This document shows, piece by piece, positions 1 to 8,569 of a stretch of 64,000 bases of DNA. The stretch comes from Verrucomicrobiota bacterium. Its GTDB lineage: Bacteria > Verrucomicrobiota > Kiritimatiellia > RFP12 > UBA1067. The notes below the pieces were generated by a model. It had not been told where the DNA came from, made no database searches, and was given only the letters and a program-made list of their open reading frames with translations. The translations under genes were made by a program, and so were the position numbers. How positions within the stretch are numbered: position 1 is the stretch's first letter; each line of letters starts with the position of its first letter. The DNA lies in the NCBI GenBank assembly GCA_023269675.1, contig JAHFSX010000025.1, positions 30,909 to 94,908 of the forward strand, read 5' to 3'.

Positions 1-771
1 CGCCGCGTCTGTCGCGCCCCCGGCCGCTCCTTTGAGCGCGTCCGTGGCCCCCTGGGTCACATCGCCCGCGCCCTTGAGCGTGCCCTTCAGCACGTCGTTG
101 GCCTTGCCGGCCACCTCCGCGGCCGCCTGGCTGAGGCCGGCGACAATCCCGTCCATCACTTTCGTGACGGCCTCGACCACCGAAGCGCCGCCCGAATCCT
201 TGCCGATGTCCTTGACCGTCACCGACGGCAGCATCAGAGGAACCGCACGGCCGAGCGTCAGAGAGGAGGAATAGGCCACCTTCGCGCCGTTCAGCGTGAA
301 GACCTCGATGATCACCTTCTTGCCGGCCTTCTTAGCCCCGGGCGTCTTGGCCTTCTCCTCGGCGGAGGATTTCTTGGCGTGGGCCAGGAGCGTGTCGAAG
401 TTCGACCGGCCCTCCCGGCTCTCGAACGAGATGGCCGGCGCATCGATCGCGACCTTGTTGACAATGATCGTATCGCTCATCAGCGAACGGATGTTCAGCA
501 CCACGTCGATCTTTTCCACCGCAAACGCGTTATCTTCCGCATACCCTTTAGGGTTGCCGATTTTCACCTGGGCGATCGTCAGGGTGCCCGCGAACGGACG
601 GAGCGAGACGCTGCCCACCGAAACCGGCACGCCGAGCACTTTAGGACCGCCCACCGCAGCCGCCGTCTTGACGATCGGCCCGATGGTTAACGGCAGCGTG
701 AGCACGAAGACCAGCAGCAGCACGACCAGCGTGATCACAATGCCGGCCAGAATCTTCACGAGTTTCTTCAT
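1..771 (-). CDS. AsmA-like envelope protein, 3' end beyond window
   Basis: The reading frame is open from an ATG at 771 to the window edge (257 codons, no stop). The protein starts MKKLVKILAG and continues with a hydrophobic segment (about residues 5-28), typical of an inner-membrane anchor with the rest in the periplasm. Downstream motifs such as SVSLRPFAGTLTIAQVKIGN and VVLNIRSLMSDTIIVNKVAI match the repeating beta pattern of AsmA/DUF748-type proteins, which are linked to envelope biogenesis and lipid transport. After about residue 190 the chain becomes Ala/Gly/Lys-rich and amphipathic (AAEVAGKANDVLKGTLKGAG). An AAGGGAAA Shine-Dalgarno lies about 8 nt before the ATG. The exact role is unknown. 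Confidence 0.75.
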   Translation of the reverse strand, partial: MKKLVKILAGIVITLVVLLLVFVLTLPLTIGPIVKTAAAVGGPKVLGVPVSVGSVSLRPFAGTLTIAQVKIGNPKGYAEDNAFAVEKIDVVLNIRSLMSDTIIVNKVAIDAPAISFESREGRSNFDTLLAHAKKSSAEEKAKTPGAKKAGKKVIIEVFTLNGAKVAYSSSLTLGRAVPLMLPSVTVKDIGKDSGGASVVEAVTKVMDGIVAGLSQAAAEVAGKANDVLKGTLKGAGDVTQGATDALKGAAGGATDAA

Positions 772-795
772 AGCACATTTCCCTTCTTTGGCATT

Positions 796-821
796 AAAAA
801 AGGCAACCCCGAAGGGTTGCC
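796..821 (-). terminator. Rho-independent terminator of gnd cluster
   Basis: Read on the minus strand, an 8-bp stem GGCAACCC / GGGTTGCC with a TTCG tetraloop is followed by six T. It lies about 50 nt after the gnd stop and just before the AsmA-like start, so it should end the sugar-acid transcript. Confidence 0.9.
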
Positions 822-871
822 CGTCTTTCAGGCACGCCTGCCTTCACGCACGCGCGCAGATGACCCACCCC

Positions 872-2338
872 TCAAACCGTGTACGTCGACGCGGCGGTGT
901 TGCCCCCGCTCTCCGTCCAGACATGATGATAGAACTCGCCGCGCGGCTTGTCAACGCGCTCGAAGGTGTGCGCGCCGAAGTAGTCGCGCTGCGCCTGCAG
1001 GAGGTTGGCCGGCAGCCGGGCGCTGCGGTACGAATCATAATAGTTCAGCGCCGTGCTCATGGCCGGGACCGGAATGCCCAGGTCCACCGCCGTCTTGATG
1101 ACCTGGCGCCAGGCGTCCTGCGCTTTGGCGATCACCTTCTTGAAGTAGGGGTCGAGCAGCAGGTTGGCCAGGGCGGGGTTGACGTCGAACGCCTCCTTGA
1201 TGTTGCCGAGGAAGCGCGCGCGGATGATGCAGCCCTGGCGCCACACCAGCGCGATCTCGCCGTAGTGCAGGTCCCACTTGTACTCGGCCGCCGCGGCGCG
1301 CAGGAGCTGGTAGCCCTGCGCGTACGAGCAGATCTTCGAGGCGTAGACCGCCTGTTCAAGCTGCTTGAGGAAGAGCTTCTTGTCGACCTCGGTCTTGGCG
1401 GCAGGCCCCTTGAGCACCTTGGAGGCCGCGACGCGTTCGTCCTTGATCGCCGACAGGCAGCGCGCGAACACCGCCTCGGCGATCTGCGGGATGGCCACGC
1501 CCAGGTCCAGGCCCGCCTGCGAGGTCCACTTGCCCGTGCCCTTCTGCCCGGCCGTGTCGAGGATCACGTCCACCATCGGCTTGCCGGTCTCCTCGTCGTA
1601 CTGCGAGAGGATGTCCGCGGAGATGTCGATCAGGTAGCTGTCGAGCACGCCCGCGTTCCACTTGGCGAAGACCTTCTGCATCTCTTTGGCCGGCATGCCC
1701 AGGCCGCGCGCCATGAGGTCGTAGGCCTCGCAGACCAGCTGCATGTCGCCGTACTCGATGCCGTTATGCACCATCTTCACGAAGTGCCCGGCGCCGTCGC
1801 TGCCGATCCAGGCGCAGCAGGGCGTGCCGTCGTCCACCTTGGCGGAGATGTCCTGCAGGATGTCCTTCACGAACGGCCACGCCTTGACGTCGCCGCCGGG
1901 CATGATCGCCGGGCCCAGGAGCGCGCCCTCCTCGCCGCCGGACACGCCGGTGCCGATGAAGCGCAGGCCCTTCTCGGCCAGATACTGCGTGCGGCGGATG
2001 GTGTCCGGAAAGTAGCTGTTGCCGCCGTCGATGATGATGTCGCCCTTCTCCAGCACGGGCAGGAGCGATTCGATGGTCTGGTCCACGGCCTTGCCGGCCT
2101 TGACCATGATCATCACGCGGCGCGGCTTCTTGAGGCTCGCGGCCAGCTCTTCCACCGTGTGGCAGCCGATCAGCTTCTTGCCCGCGCCGCGGCCGTTCAC
2201 GAAGGCGTCGACCTTCTCGACCGTGCGGTTGAAGCACGCCACGGTGTAGCCCTTGCTCTCCATGTTCAGGATGAGGTTCTCGCCCATCACCGCCAGACCG
2301 ATCAGCCCGATATCCGCCTTTGTCGCTTTCTTCGCCAT
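872..2338 (-). CDS. gnd: 6-phosphogluconate dehydrogenase (decarboxylating)
   Basis: This 488-aa cytosolic enzyme oxidises and decarboxylates 6-phosphogluconate to ribulose 5-phosphate with NAD(P)+. The N-terminal Rossmann motif reads [17 protein letters not shown]. The substrate loop [18 protein letters not shown] and the catalytic block [13 protein letters not shown] are intact, as is the family signature [14 protein letters not shown]. The C-terminal part includes [10 protein letters not shown], as in long-form dimeric enzymes. The start at [11 protein letters not shown] is preceded by AAAGGG; no upstream ATG fits better. It is the last gene of a minus-strand cluster with a mannonate-type SDR and a LarA-like protein, and a strong terminator follows. 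The family assignment is secure; NAD versus NADP preference cannot be judged. Confidence 0.96.
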   Translation of the reverse strand: MAKKATKADIGLIGLAVMGENLILNMESKGYTVACFNRTVEKVDAFVNGRGAGKKLIGCHTVEELAASLKKPRRVMIMVKAGKAVDQTIESLLPVLEKGDIIIDGGNSYFPDTIRRTQYLAEKGLRFIGTGVSGGEEGALLGPAIMPGGDVKAWPFVKDILQDISAKVDDGTPCCAWIGSDGAGHFVKMVHNGIEYGDMQLVCEAYDLMARGLGMPAKEMQKVFAKWNAGVLDSYLIDISADILSQYDEETGKPMVDVILDTAGQKGTGKWTSQAGLDLGVAIPQIAEAVFARCLSAIKDERVAASKVLKGPAAKTEVDKKLFLKQLEQAVYASKICSYAQGYQLLRAAAAEYKWDLHYGEIALVWRQGCIIRARFLGNIKEAFDVNPALANLLLDPYFKKVIAKAQDAWRQVIKTAVDLGIPVPAMSTALNYYDSYRSARLPANLLQAQRDYFGAHTFERVDKPRGEFYHHVWTESGGNTAASTYTV

Positions 2339-2356
2339 AATCTGTTTCCCTTTCGC

Positions 2357-2435
2357 ATGATTCGAGGAAATCGAATAAATCGGGTGAATCGAGCCTCGAA
2401 TCCGTCGAATCTTTCGATTCCGCTCGACTCCCCCG
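2357..2435. repeat. Intergenic AATCGAAT-type oligomer repeat, inverted halves
   Basis: The 113-bp gap between the SDR and gnd is filled with degenerate copies of (g)AATCGA(a), e.g. gattcgaggaaatcgaat, followed by the opposite orientation (cgaatccgtcgaatctttcg). This makes a long imperfect hairpin between two co-oriented genes. It resembles the other oligomer repeats listed in this window but has a different unit. Confidence 0.7.
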
Positions 2436-2451
2436 GCAACACCACACCCTT

Positions 2452-3309
2452 TTACACGCCGCTGTACGCGGAGAACCCGCCGTCCACCGGCACGACCACG
2501 CCGGTCACGAAGCCGGCGGCCTGGTCCGAGACCAGCCACAGCAGCGCGCCGATCAGGTCGTCCGCCTCGCCGAAGTGGCCCATCGGGGTGTGCGCCAGGA
2601 TCTTCTCCGAGCGCGGCGTGGGGGTGCCGTCCGGATTGTTCAGCAGCGCGCGGTTCTGGTCTGTCACGAAAAAGCCCGGGGCGATCGCGTTGACGCGGAT
2701 GCCGGCCTTGGCCATGTGCACCGCCATCCACTGCGTGAAGTTGCTCACCGCGGCCTTGGCCGCGCTGTAGGCGGGGATCTTCGTGAGCGGCTTGAACGCG
2801 TTCATCGAGGAGATGTTGATGATCACGCCCGAGCGGCCCAGCGCCATCTTCCTGGTGAAGGCCTGCGTCGGCAGCAGCGTGCCCAGAAAGTTCAGGTTGA
2901 ACACGAACTCGATGCCCTTGGGGTCGAGATCGTAGAAGGTCACGAAGTCGCGCTTCTCGTTGAGCAGGTCGTCGGGATTCAGGTACTCCATCGCCGTGGT
3001 GCCCTTGGGATGGTTGCCGCCCGCGCCGTTGATGAGGATCGAGACCGGCCCGAGCTCTTTCTCGACGGCCTCGTTCGCGGCTTCGAGGCTCGCCTTGTCG
3101 AGCGCGTTGCACGCCACGGCCATGGCTTTGCCGCCCGCCGCCGTGATCTGGTCCACGACCTTCTGCGCGTTCTCGAGCTTCAGGTCCGCCACGGCCACCG
3201 CCGCGCCGCACTCGGCCAGCGCCTTGGCCATCGCGCTGCACAGCACGCCGCCGCCGCCCGTCACCACCGCCACTTTGCCGCTCAAATCCACCTTAAAGGG
3301 AACTGACAT
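2452..3309 (-). CDS. SDR-family D-mannonate oxidoreductase-like
   Basis: This 285-aa short-chain dehydrogenase has the nucleotide loop [16 protein letters not shown], the NAG-type motif INGAGGNHP, the catalytic serine in INISSMNAF and the active-site YSAAKAAV (Y-x-x-x-K). The insert [19 protein letters not shown] and the tail [16 protein letters not shown] resemble the SDR group annotated as D-mannonate oxidoreductase (fructuronate reductase), which interconverts D-fructuronate and D-mannonate. An AAGAGGAG Shine-Dalgarno lies about 9 nt before the ATG. It sits between a LarA-like gene and gnd on the same strand, which supports sugar-acid catabolism. A gluconate 5-dehydrogenase-type activity remains possible. 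Confidence 0.8.
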   Translation of the reverse strand: MSVPFKVDLSGKVAVVTGGGGVLCSAMAKALAECGAAVAVADLKLENAQKVVDQITAAGGKAMAVACNALDKASLEAANEAVEKELGPVSILINGAGGNHPKGTTAMEYLNPDDLLNEKRDFVTFYDLDPKGIEFVFNLNFLGTLLPTQAFTRKMALGRSGVIINISSMNAFKPLTKIPAYSAAKAAVSNFTQWMAVHMAKAGIRVNAIAPGFFVTDQNRALLNNPDGTPTPRSEKILAHTPMGHFGEADDLIGALLWLVSDQAAGFVTGVVVPVDGGFSAYSGV

Positions 3310-3378
3310 GTGTTGATACTCCTCTTCCGTTGTGTCCGTTATGTCCGCGGGCGGGCACAGCGGCCCGCCCCTGTCACG

Positions 3379-4656
3379 TTACGATTGAAACCGCTCGCGC
3401 ACGGCCCAGAGGCCGATCGCGGGATTGCTGATGTAGAAAATCTCTTCGCCGTCGGGCATCACGTTGACGCCGTCCTTGAGCGCGGCCGGATTGTAGCGCG
3501 CCATCATCGCCCGCACGTCGGCGTACTTGAAGCCCGCGCCCTCGATCTCCTCGCGCGTGAGGTGGCCCGGCGCGTAGGTGATGCCGAAGCGGCCCTCGGA
3601 AGAACCGTGGATCAGGTGCGCCGCCGCTCCGAGGTTCGCCTGCAGGTCGGCGTTCGCCTTCACGGCCGCCAGCGTCTTCGGCGTGCCGAAGTAGCCGTAT
3701 TTGCGGATCAGCGCGTCGATCTGCGCGTCCTCCCCGAACTCCTTCACGCCGGGCGCGAGAATCAGCAGCTCGCCGCCGTCGGCCATCGCCATGCGCGTGC
3801 GGTAGACCGCCTTGTTGCCCAGCCAGGTGCTCTTGAATTCCGAGGGGTCCAGATAGACCACGCACTTCTGGAAAGGTTTCGGCACGATCTCGAAGTTGAC
3901 CTCGAGCGACAGCGCCGCGGCGCGCTGGAAGACCTCGATGTCCGAACCCACGAAGAGCCCGCGCACGGCCATGCCGCCGCCCTGCGCGCGGCCGACCACG
4001 GTCTGCACGTACACCGTCTCCGGCAGCAGGTGCCCGAAGTGGTCGGAGCCGTAGTTGAAGAGCTTGCGCACCGGCGTGTCGGCCCGCCCCATGATGCGCT
4101 CCATGCCGTAGACCGCGCCCACGAAGTGGCTGCGGTTGATCGCCGACGCGCCGCCCGTGCCCACGAACACGTTCTTGTTGTAGTTGGCCATGCCGATCAC
4201 CTCGTGCGGCACCACTTGGCCGAGCGAGAGGATCAGATCGAAACCGCCCTCGACGAGCAGCTTGTTCACCTGCACGGGCCAGTCGAAATCCAGCTTGCCC
4301 TCGGTGATCTCGCTGACATAGGCCGGCGGCACCGCCCCCAGGGTCACCACGTCGTTGCGCCAGTCATGCGGCTTGAAGAGCGCCAGCGGCATCTCGCCGA
4401 ACATCTCGTGGATCTGGGCCGGCGTCATGGGCGAATGCGTGCCCAGGGCCGGCAGCACCGCCGCCAGCCGGTCGCCGTAATATTCCCAAACATACTGCGT
4501 CAGAAGTCCGGCCTGAGAGTGGAACCGGGTGAAATCCGGAGGGATCGCCAACACCTTGGTGCGCGGCCCGAGTTTGTCCAGCGCCTCGAAAAGCGCCCGC
4601 TTCATCTGCGCGCGGTCAATCACATCATTCACCGCGCCACGTCCGTAATACAACAT
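3379..4656 (-). CDS. LarA-like (DUF2088) racemase/epimerase
   Basis: A 425-aa protein of the lactate-racemase LarA superfamily. Visible features are the N-terminal YYGRGAVNDV, a conserved acid/His segment LGTHSPMTPAQIHEMFG, LSLGQVVPHEVIGMANYNKN, and FVGTGGASAINRSHFVGAVYG. Characterised members invert an alpha-hydroxy acid at C2 using a nickel-pincer nucleotide cofactor. With a mannonate oxidoreductase and Gnd next to it, D-mannonate/D-gluconate epimerisation is a reasonable inference but is not shown by sequence alone. The start is taken as ATG 4656 because GGAAAGGG lies just upstream; an in-frame ATG 13 codons earlier has no such site. The genes for cofactor synthesis (larBCE) are not in this window. 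Confidence 0.8.
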   Translation of the reverse strand: MLYYGRGAVNDVIDRAQMKRALFEALDKLGPRTKVLAIPPDFTRFHSQAGLLTQYVWEYYGDRLAAVLPALGTHSPMTPAQIHEMFGEMPLALFKPHDWRNDVVTLGAVPPAYVSEITEGKLDFDWPVQVNKLLVEGGFDLILSLGQVVPHEVIGMANYNKNVFVGTGGASAINRSHFVGAVYGMERIMGRADTPVRKLFNYGSDHFGHLLPETVYVQTVVGRAQGGGMAVRGLFVGSDIEVFQRAAALSLEVNFEIVPKPFQKCVVYLDPSEFKSTWLGNKAVYRTRMAMADGGELLILAPGVKEFGEDAQIDALIRKYGYFGTPKTLAAVKANADLQANLGAAAHLIHGSSEGRFGITYAPGHLTREEIEGAGFKYADVRAMMARYNPAALKDGVNVMPDGEEIFYISNPAIGLWAVRERFQS

Positions 4657-4742
4657 GTAAACCCTTTCCGTTAAATGCGCGTCAAAGTTTCGCATAATGG
4701 CCCCGCCAAATCAAGCGCGGGCGCATTCGCGCAAAATGGGTA

Positions 4743-4772
4743 TTGTCGAAGCGGCGCGGCGTGCCGTATACT
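4743..4772 (+). promoter_or_regulatory. Sigma-70 promoter for lptF-like gene, near-leaderless
   Basis: TTGTCG (4743-4748), an 18-nt spacer and TATACT (4767-4772). The ATG is at 4783, so transcription should start at or within a few bases of the start codon. No Shine-Dalgarno precedes the gene, which fits a leaderless mRNA. Confidence 0.6.
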
Positions 4773-4782
4773 CTCCCCGCTT

Positions 4783-5880
4783 ATGCGAATCCTCACCCGA
4801 TATGTGCTGCGCGAATTCCTCGTGCCGCTGACCTACTGCCTGACCGGCTTCCTGGGCATCTACCTGCTCTTCGAGCTGTTCGGCTCCTTCAACCGGATTG
4901 TTGAGGCCAAGCCCCGTTTTCTGACGGTGCTCTCGTTTTTCGCGGGCTACCTCTCGCCCTATCTCCAGTGGCTGATACCCGCGGCCCTGATGCTGGCCAC
5001 GCTCTACACCATGTGGAACTTCTGCCGCCACAGCGAGATCACGGCCATGCGCGCCAGCGGGATCGGGTTCACGGTCATCGTCCGCCCCCTGCTCGCGGTG
5101 GCCGGCCTCATGGCCCTGCTGGTCGCCGGCGTCAACGAGTTTTACGCGCCCTGGGCCTCGGAGCTCGCGCGCGTCTACCGCGACGAGAGGTTCAACCCGA
5201 AGGCGGCCCAAGTCAAGGAGAACACGCCCTACATCAACCAGCAGGCCGGCCGCATCTGGCGCATCAACAAGATGATGCTCGACAACCCCCGCCTGCTCGA
5301 AGGCGTTCGCCTCTCCTTCGACCGCCCCGATGGCAGCCGCCAGCTCGACATCACCTGCCGCAAAGCCGAGTATCTGGACGGCCTGTGGTGGTTCTCGTAC
5401 CCGCAGTACCAGTACTTCGACGAGCTGAACAACCCCATCGTGAATCCCACCCCGGCCCTCGCCGGCCTCGTGATCCGTTCCTTCCCGGAACTCACCGAGA
5501 CCCCGCGCGACTTCCTGCTCATGAGCAAGGCGTGGGAGTTTTACACGGTCCGCGACATGCTCCACTATCTCGAGACCCATCCCAATCTCGAGAAAAAGGA
5601 GATCGCAGCCAAGCAGTACGACATCTACTCCCGTCTGGCCGCGCCCTTCTCCTGCCTCATCATCACCCTCTTCGCGATTCCCGCCGGCGTCGCCACCGGA
5701 CGCCAGAGCGTCTTCAAGGGCGTGGTCCTCGCCATGGCGCTGTTCTTCGGCTTCTACGCCATCTCGCTCAGCAGCATGGTGCTCGTCAAGAACCAGCTCC
5801 TGCCGGTGATGGTCGGCGTCATGCTGCCGAACCTCCTCTTCCTCACCGCCGGCGGCTATCTCTTCTACCGCCAGCGCTAG
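4783..5880 (+). CDS. LptF/LptG-family (YjgP/YjgQ) permease
   Basis: A 365-aa inner-membrane protein of the LPS-export ABC permease family. It starts MRILTRYVLREFLVPLTYCL, the family's usual first helix. Three N-terminal helices precede a periplasmic jellyroll region (about residues 130-260, with NTPYINQQAGRIWRI). The last 100 residues contain KQYDIYSRLAAPFSCLIITL and more helices. The family carries LPS from the inner membrane to the LptC bridge. Only one member is here; the partner permease and LptB lie elsewhere. The ATG at 4783 is chosen because the family begins here and a promoter -10 box ends 10 nt upstream. LptF and LptG cannot be told apart with confidence. Confidence 0.9.
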   Translation: MRILTRYVLREFLVPLTYCLTGFLGIYLLFELFGSFNRIVEAKPRFLTVLSFFAGYLSPYLQWLIPAALMLATLYTMWNFCRHSEITAMRASGIGFTVIVRPLLAVAGLMALLVAGVNEFYAPWASELARVYRDERFNPKAAQVKENTPYINQQAGRIWRINKMMLDNPRLLEGVRLSFDRPDGSRQLDITCRKAEYLDGLWWFSYPQYQYFDELNNPIVNPTPALAGLVIRSFPELTETPRDFLLMSKAWEFYTVRDMLHYLETHPNLEKKEIAAKQYDIYSRLAAPFSCLIITLFAIPAGVATGRQSVFKGVVLAMALFFGFYAISLSSMVLVKNQLLPVMVGVMLPNLLFLTAGGYLFYRQR

Positions 5881-5903
5881 GGCCGGCCAGCCACGGGCGC
5901 GGG

Positions 5904-8123
5904 CTAGCGGAGCGAGACCACCGTGCCTTTTGAGATCCTGGGCGGCGAGCCGGCGTCGGCGATCAACACGAACGCGTTCGCCAGTACCGCCGTCTGGCCG
6001 TCCGGGTTGGTCAGCGCCAGGTTCCACCACCCGCGCGCCATCCCCGTCGTGTCCATGCGCGCCGTGACCGTGTCGCCGAGCACCTCGATAGCCGCGGCCG
6101 GCACATCCGGCTGCCCCGCGCGCGTCAGCCGCACGTCCGCCCCCAGCATAAAGCGGTCCCCGGTCAAGGCGAAGGACATCTCCCCCGCACCGGTCGAAGG
6201 CGTCGCGGCGGTCAGCAGCGGCGCGGGCGCGGCGCTGCCGTCCGCCGCCCCGCTCAGGACCAGCGAGAAGCTCTGGCTGCCGTTGGCGAGGGGGCCGCTG
6301 AACGTGACGCGCGCCGTGTACGTGCCGGCCATGCCCGGCGACGCGACCAGCACCTGCTCGACGTTGTCCGTGGTGTTCGAGCCGGTCGTCGCGGGAGCCG
6401 CCAGCGTGTTTGTGGTCCAGTCGCCCACGAAGGGCATGACCCACGGCTGATAGACCGTGCCGTCCGGGCCCATGACGCGCAGGTCGAGGTTGTTCACCAG
6501 CCGCGGCGTCCTCAGGTCGTGCTGGCCCGTGGCCTCGCCCGCCGGGTCGGTCCAACAAAGCGTCGCGCGGATGGGGCCGGCGCCGTCCCACACGAAGCTG
6601 AAACTGACGCCCGTGCGGCTGGTCGCGACGCGGTCCTCGGCCACCCGGCGCGTGCCCGGGTGCGTACGGTAATCCTGCAGGAGGTCGGCCGCAGCCTTGG
6701 CGTTGATAAGCCCCCAGCCGTAGGCGTAGTCCGGCCCCGCGTTGCCGCAGTCGTCGGCCGTGTGTATGAGCAGCGCCTTGAGCGTGCTGGCACGCAGGCT
6801 GTGGTTGGCAAAAAGGGTGCCGAAAAGGTGGAGCAGGAGCTGGGCCGTTCCCGCCGCGGAGGGGCTGGCTTGGCTCGTGCCATTCATGCCACCGTATGAC
6901 GCGTCGCTGCCGCTCGTACAGGAATAGAGAGAATACCCGTTCGCAACCAGGTCGGGCTTAATGCGCCCGTCGTCGGCGGGGCCCCAAGAGGACCACGAGT
7001 TGACCTTGGCCTTCGACAGGTCCCGTTGCCCGTCCGTAACCAAATCGATCACCGAGCCCACGCCCACGACGTTCTTCGCTAATGCGCTGCCGCTCATCGT
7101 GTCGTACCCGCCGCGATAGGTGTCGTCACTGGGGGGATGCAGCGAGGCGTCGTAGCTGACGGCCTCGCCGCCGGGAGACAGGGCAACCGCCGAGCCGTTG
7201 ACCAGTTTAACGCCGTTAATGTAGCCCCGGTCATTCCCCGCCGCCCAGAACGTCAGATAGTAAGGCAGACTGCTCGCCAGCGAATCGGCTTCTTGCGCAA
7301 ACGTGTCATATTTCCCGAAGTCGGTCTCCACGGCTGCCGCATCGGCGCCCGAGCCATACCAGGTGAAAGTCGGCAGCCAGGTATACACCGCTGATGCGGT
7401 GTATACCCATCCGGCGTAAGGTCCGTAGCTGTGGTTGGAAATATTGATCTTGCCGGTCTCGCCCGGATAGGCGGCCCCGCGCTGCGCCATCTCGCTCGGG
7501 GCGTTGGCCCAGTCGTAGCTGTCGACACGCACCGCGGGGGCCATGCCTTTGGCGAGAGGCTCGACGCCGGCGGCACAGACCGTGCCGATCACATGCGTGG
7601 AGTGAATCGATACCGCTGCCCCATCCATGGACGTGACCCGTCCCCCGAACTCCCGATGCGTCACACGCGCAGCCCCCTCGTCCCACACCCCGATGGTGCC
7701 GCCGTCGCCGTTCACGGCATAAGGCGCGGCCTGCAACAGATTGGCACCCGTGGCGATCGCGGCGTTGATGTTCAGCGTGGTGAAATAGATCGGCTGGTCA
7801 CCTTCGAAGCCCATCAGTTCCCACCCGCCTCCGCCGGTCAGCGAACCGCGCAGCGGCAGTCCGAGCCGGGACGCGCGCGCCTGCGTTTCGCCGCGCCTTT
7901 CCCGGTCATACCGGTCCAGCTCATCGGCCACGTGCTTCCGCGTGGCGGGGTCGCGCAAGACACCCGCCGCGCGCAGGATTTGAGCGCCCGACCTGCGGAC
8001 CGGCCGCGCCGGATCCTGCGAGGGCGCGGCCGCGCCAGCCTGCGCTTGCGCGAGCTGCCACCCTGCGGCGACCGTCACAGCCCGCACCAGCGAGCGTAAC
8101 GCTATGGCTGTCCTTGACGCCAT
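5904..8123 (-). CDS. Secreted subtilisin-like serine protease (S8)
   Basis: A 739-aa exported S8 peptidase. The start at 8123 gives MASRTAIALRSLVRAV as a signal peptide ending near LAQAQAGA, with an AGGGG site upstream. The catalytic triad is visible: D148 (GVWDEGAA), H177 (HSTHVIGT) and S417 (GMNGTSQASPSAAG). WAAGNDRG is the oxyanion-hole region. After the protease domain come a jelly-roll/P-like domain (FVWDGAGPIRATLCWTDP, about 500-640) and a C-terminal IPT/TIG-like domain. The following plus-strand gene is convergent. The adjacent upstream gene is a larger paralogue with the same domain start. Substrate is unknown; a role in extracellular protein breakdown is inferred. Confidence 0.9.
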   Translation of the reverse strand: MASRTAIALRSLVRAVTVAAGWQLAQAQAGAAAPSQDPARPVRRSGAQILRAAGVLRDPATRKHVADELDRYDRERRGETQARASRLGLPLRGSLTGGGGWELMGFEGDQPIYFTTLNINAAIATGANLLQAAPYAVNGDGGTIGVWDEGAARVTHREFGGRVTSMDGAAVSIHSTHVIGTVCAAGVEPLAKGMAPAVRVDSYDWANAPSEMAQRGAAYPGETGKINISNHSYGPYAGWVYTASAVYTWLPTFTWYGSGADAAAVETDFGKYDTFAQEADSLASSLPYYLTFWAAGNDRGYINGVKLVNGSAVALSPGGEAVSYDASLHPPSDDTYRGGYDTMSGSALAKNVVGVGSVIDLVTDGQRDLSKAKVNSWSSWGPADDGRIKPDLVANGYSLYSCTSGSDASYGGMNGTSQASPSAAGTAQLLLHLFGTLFANHSLRASTLKALLIHTADDCGNAGPDYAYGWGLINAKAAADLLQDYRTHPGTRRVAEDRVATSRTGVSFSFVWDGAGPIRATLCWTDPAGEATGQHDLRTPRLVNNLDLRVMGPDGTVYQPWVMPFVGDWTTNTLAAPATTGSNTTDNVEQVLVASPGMAGTYTARVTFSGPLANGSQSFSLVLSGAADGSAAPAPLLTAATPSTGAGEMSFALTGDRFMLGADVRLTRAGQPDVPAAAIEVLGDTVTARMDTTGMARGWWNLALTNPDGQTAVLANAFVLIADAGSPPRISKGTVVSLR
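7380..7407. repeat. 12-bp perfect inverted repeat inside S8 gene
   Basis: GGTATACACCGC, a TGAT loop, then GCGGTGTATACC. In the protease frame it encodes part of a VYTASAVYT repeat. It contains two GTATAC hexamers but lies mid-gene, so coding constraint is the simplest explanation. Confidence 0.6.
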
Positions 8124-8569
8124 GACTAAGCCCCTGCCCCCTCTCGCGGGAACCGGAACAAAGGCAGCCACCCACAGGGTCGCTCAGGTCCCGGCGGCCC
8201 CCCGTAGGCGCGTCGCGTGAAGGCGATCAAACAGGAGCTTATTACACACGTTTCGAGGTCAAATCACAATCGGGCGGCAGGCTGATTATTGTGTAATCGT
8301 TAGTCTGCGGTCATGACAAATAATGTTCCTAATTTATCTATAACAATAAAGCTGAGGGATGAATACATTTATAACTCACCCTCCCATGCGCGCGTCTTCG
8401 GCGCGGGACCCTTGACCGGCCATGCGGGGGAAGGTGACGGCCCGCGCCCCTTTGACCTCGCCGCCCTTCTGCCTGCGAGGATGGCGCCCGGATGCCGACA
8501 TCCTCTTTTCAGCGCCGGCAGCGATCGCTTTCGCCCCCAGCGCCAGGGCGAGCGGAGGGAATCCCGCGT
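8124..8569. other. 446-bp gap between the two S8 genes
   Basis: The half nearest the smaller protease (8225-8380) is distinctly AT-richer than its surroundings and holds a candidate minus-strand promoter. The other half is GC-rich and contains a 7-bp inverted repeat (GAGGATG 8477-8483 / CATCCTC 8499-8505) followed by TTTT on the plus strand only, where no gene ends. I see no convincing gene here: the plus-strand ORF from 8313 has no family features and runs antisense into the larger protease. Confidence 0.6.
8241..8269 (-). promoter_or_regulatory. Candidate promoter for smaller S8 protease
   Basis: On the minus strand: TTGTGA (8269-8264), 17 nt, TGTAAT (8246-8241), in the AT-rich patch. This would give a 5' UTR of about 110 nt before the ATG at 8123. 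Confidence 0.4.

Noticed and set aside
7380..7407. GTATAC-containing inverted repeat in the S8 gene as another GntR operator
   Set aside because: It lies in mid-gene, lacks the CCR...AGG flanks and any adjacent promoter, and is explained by a VYTASAVYT peptide repeat.
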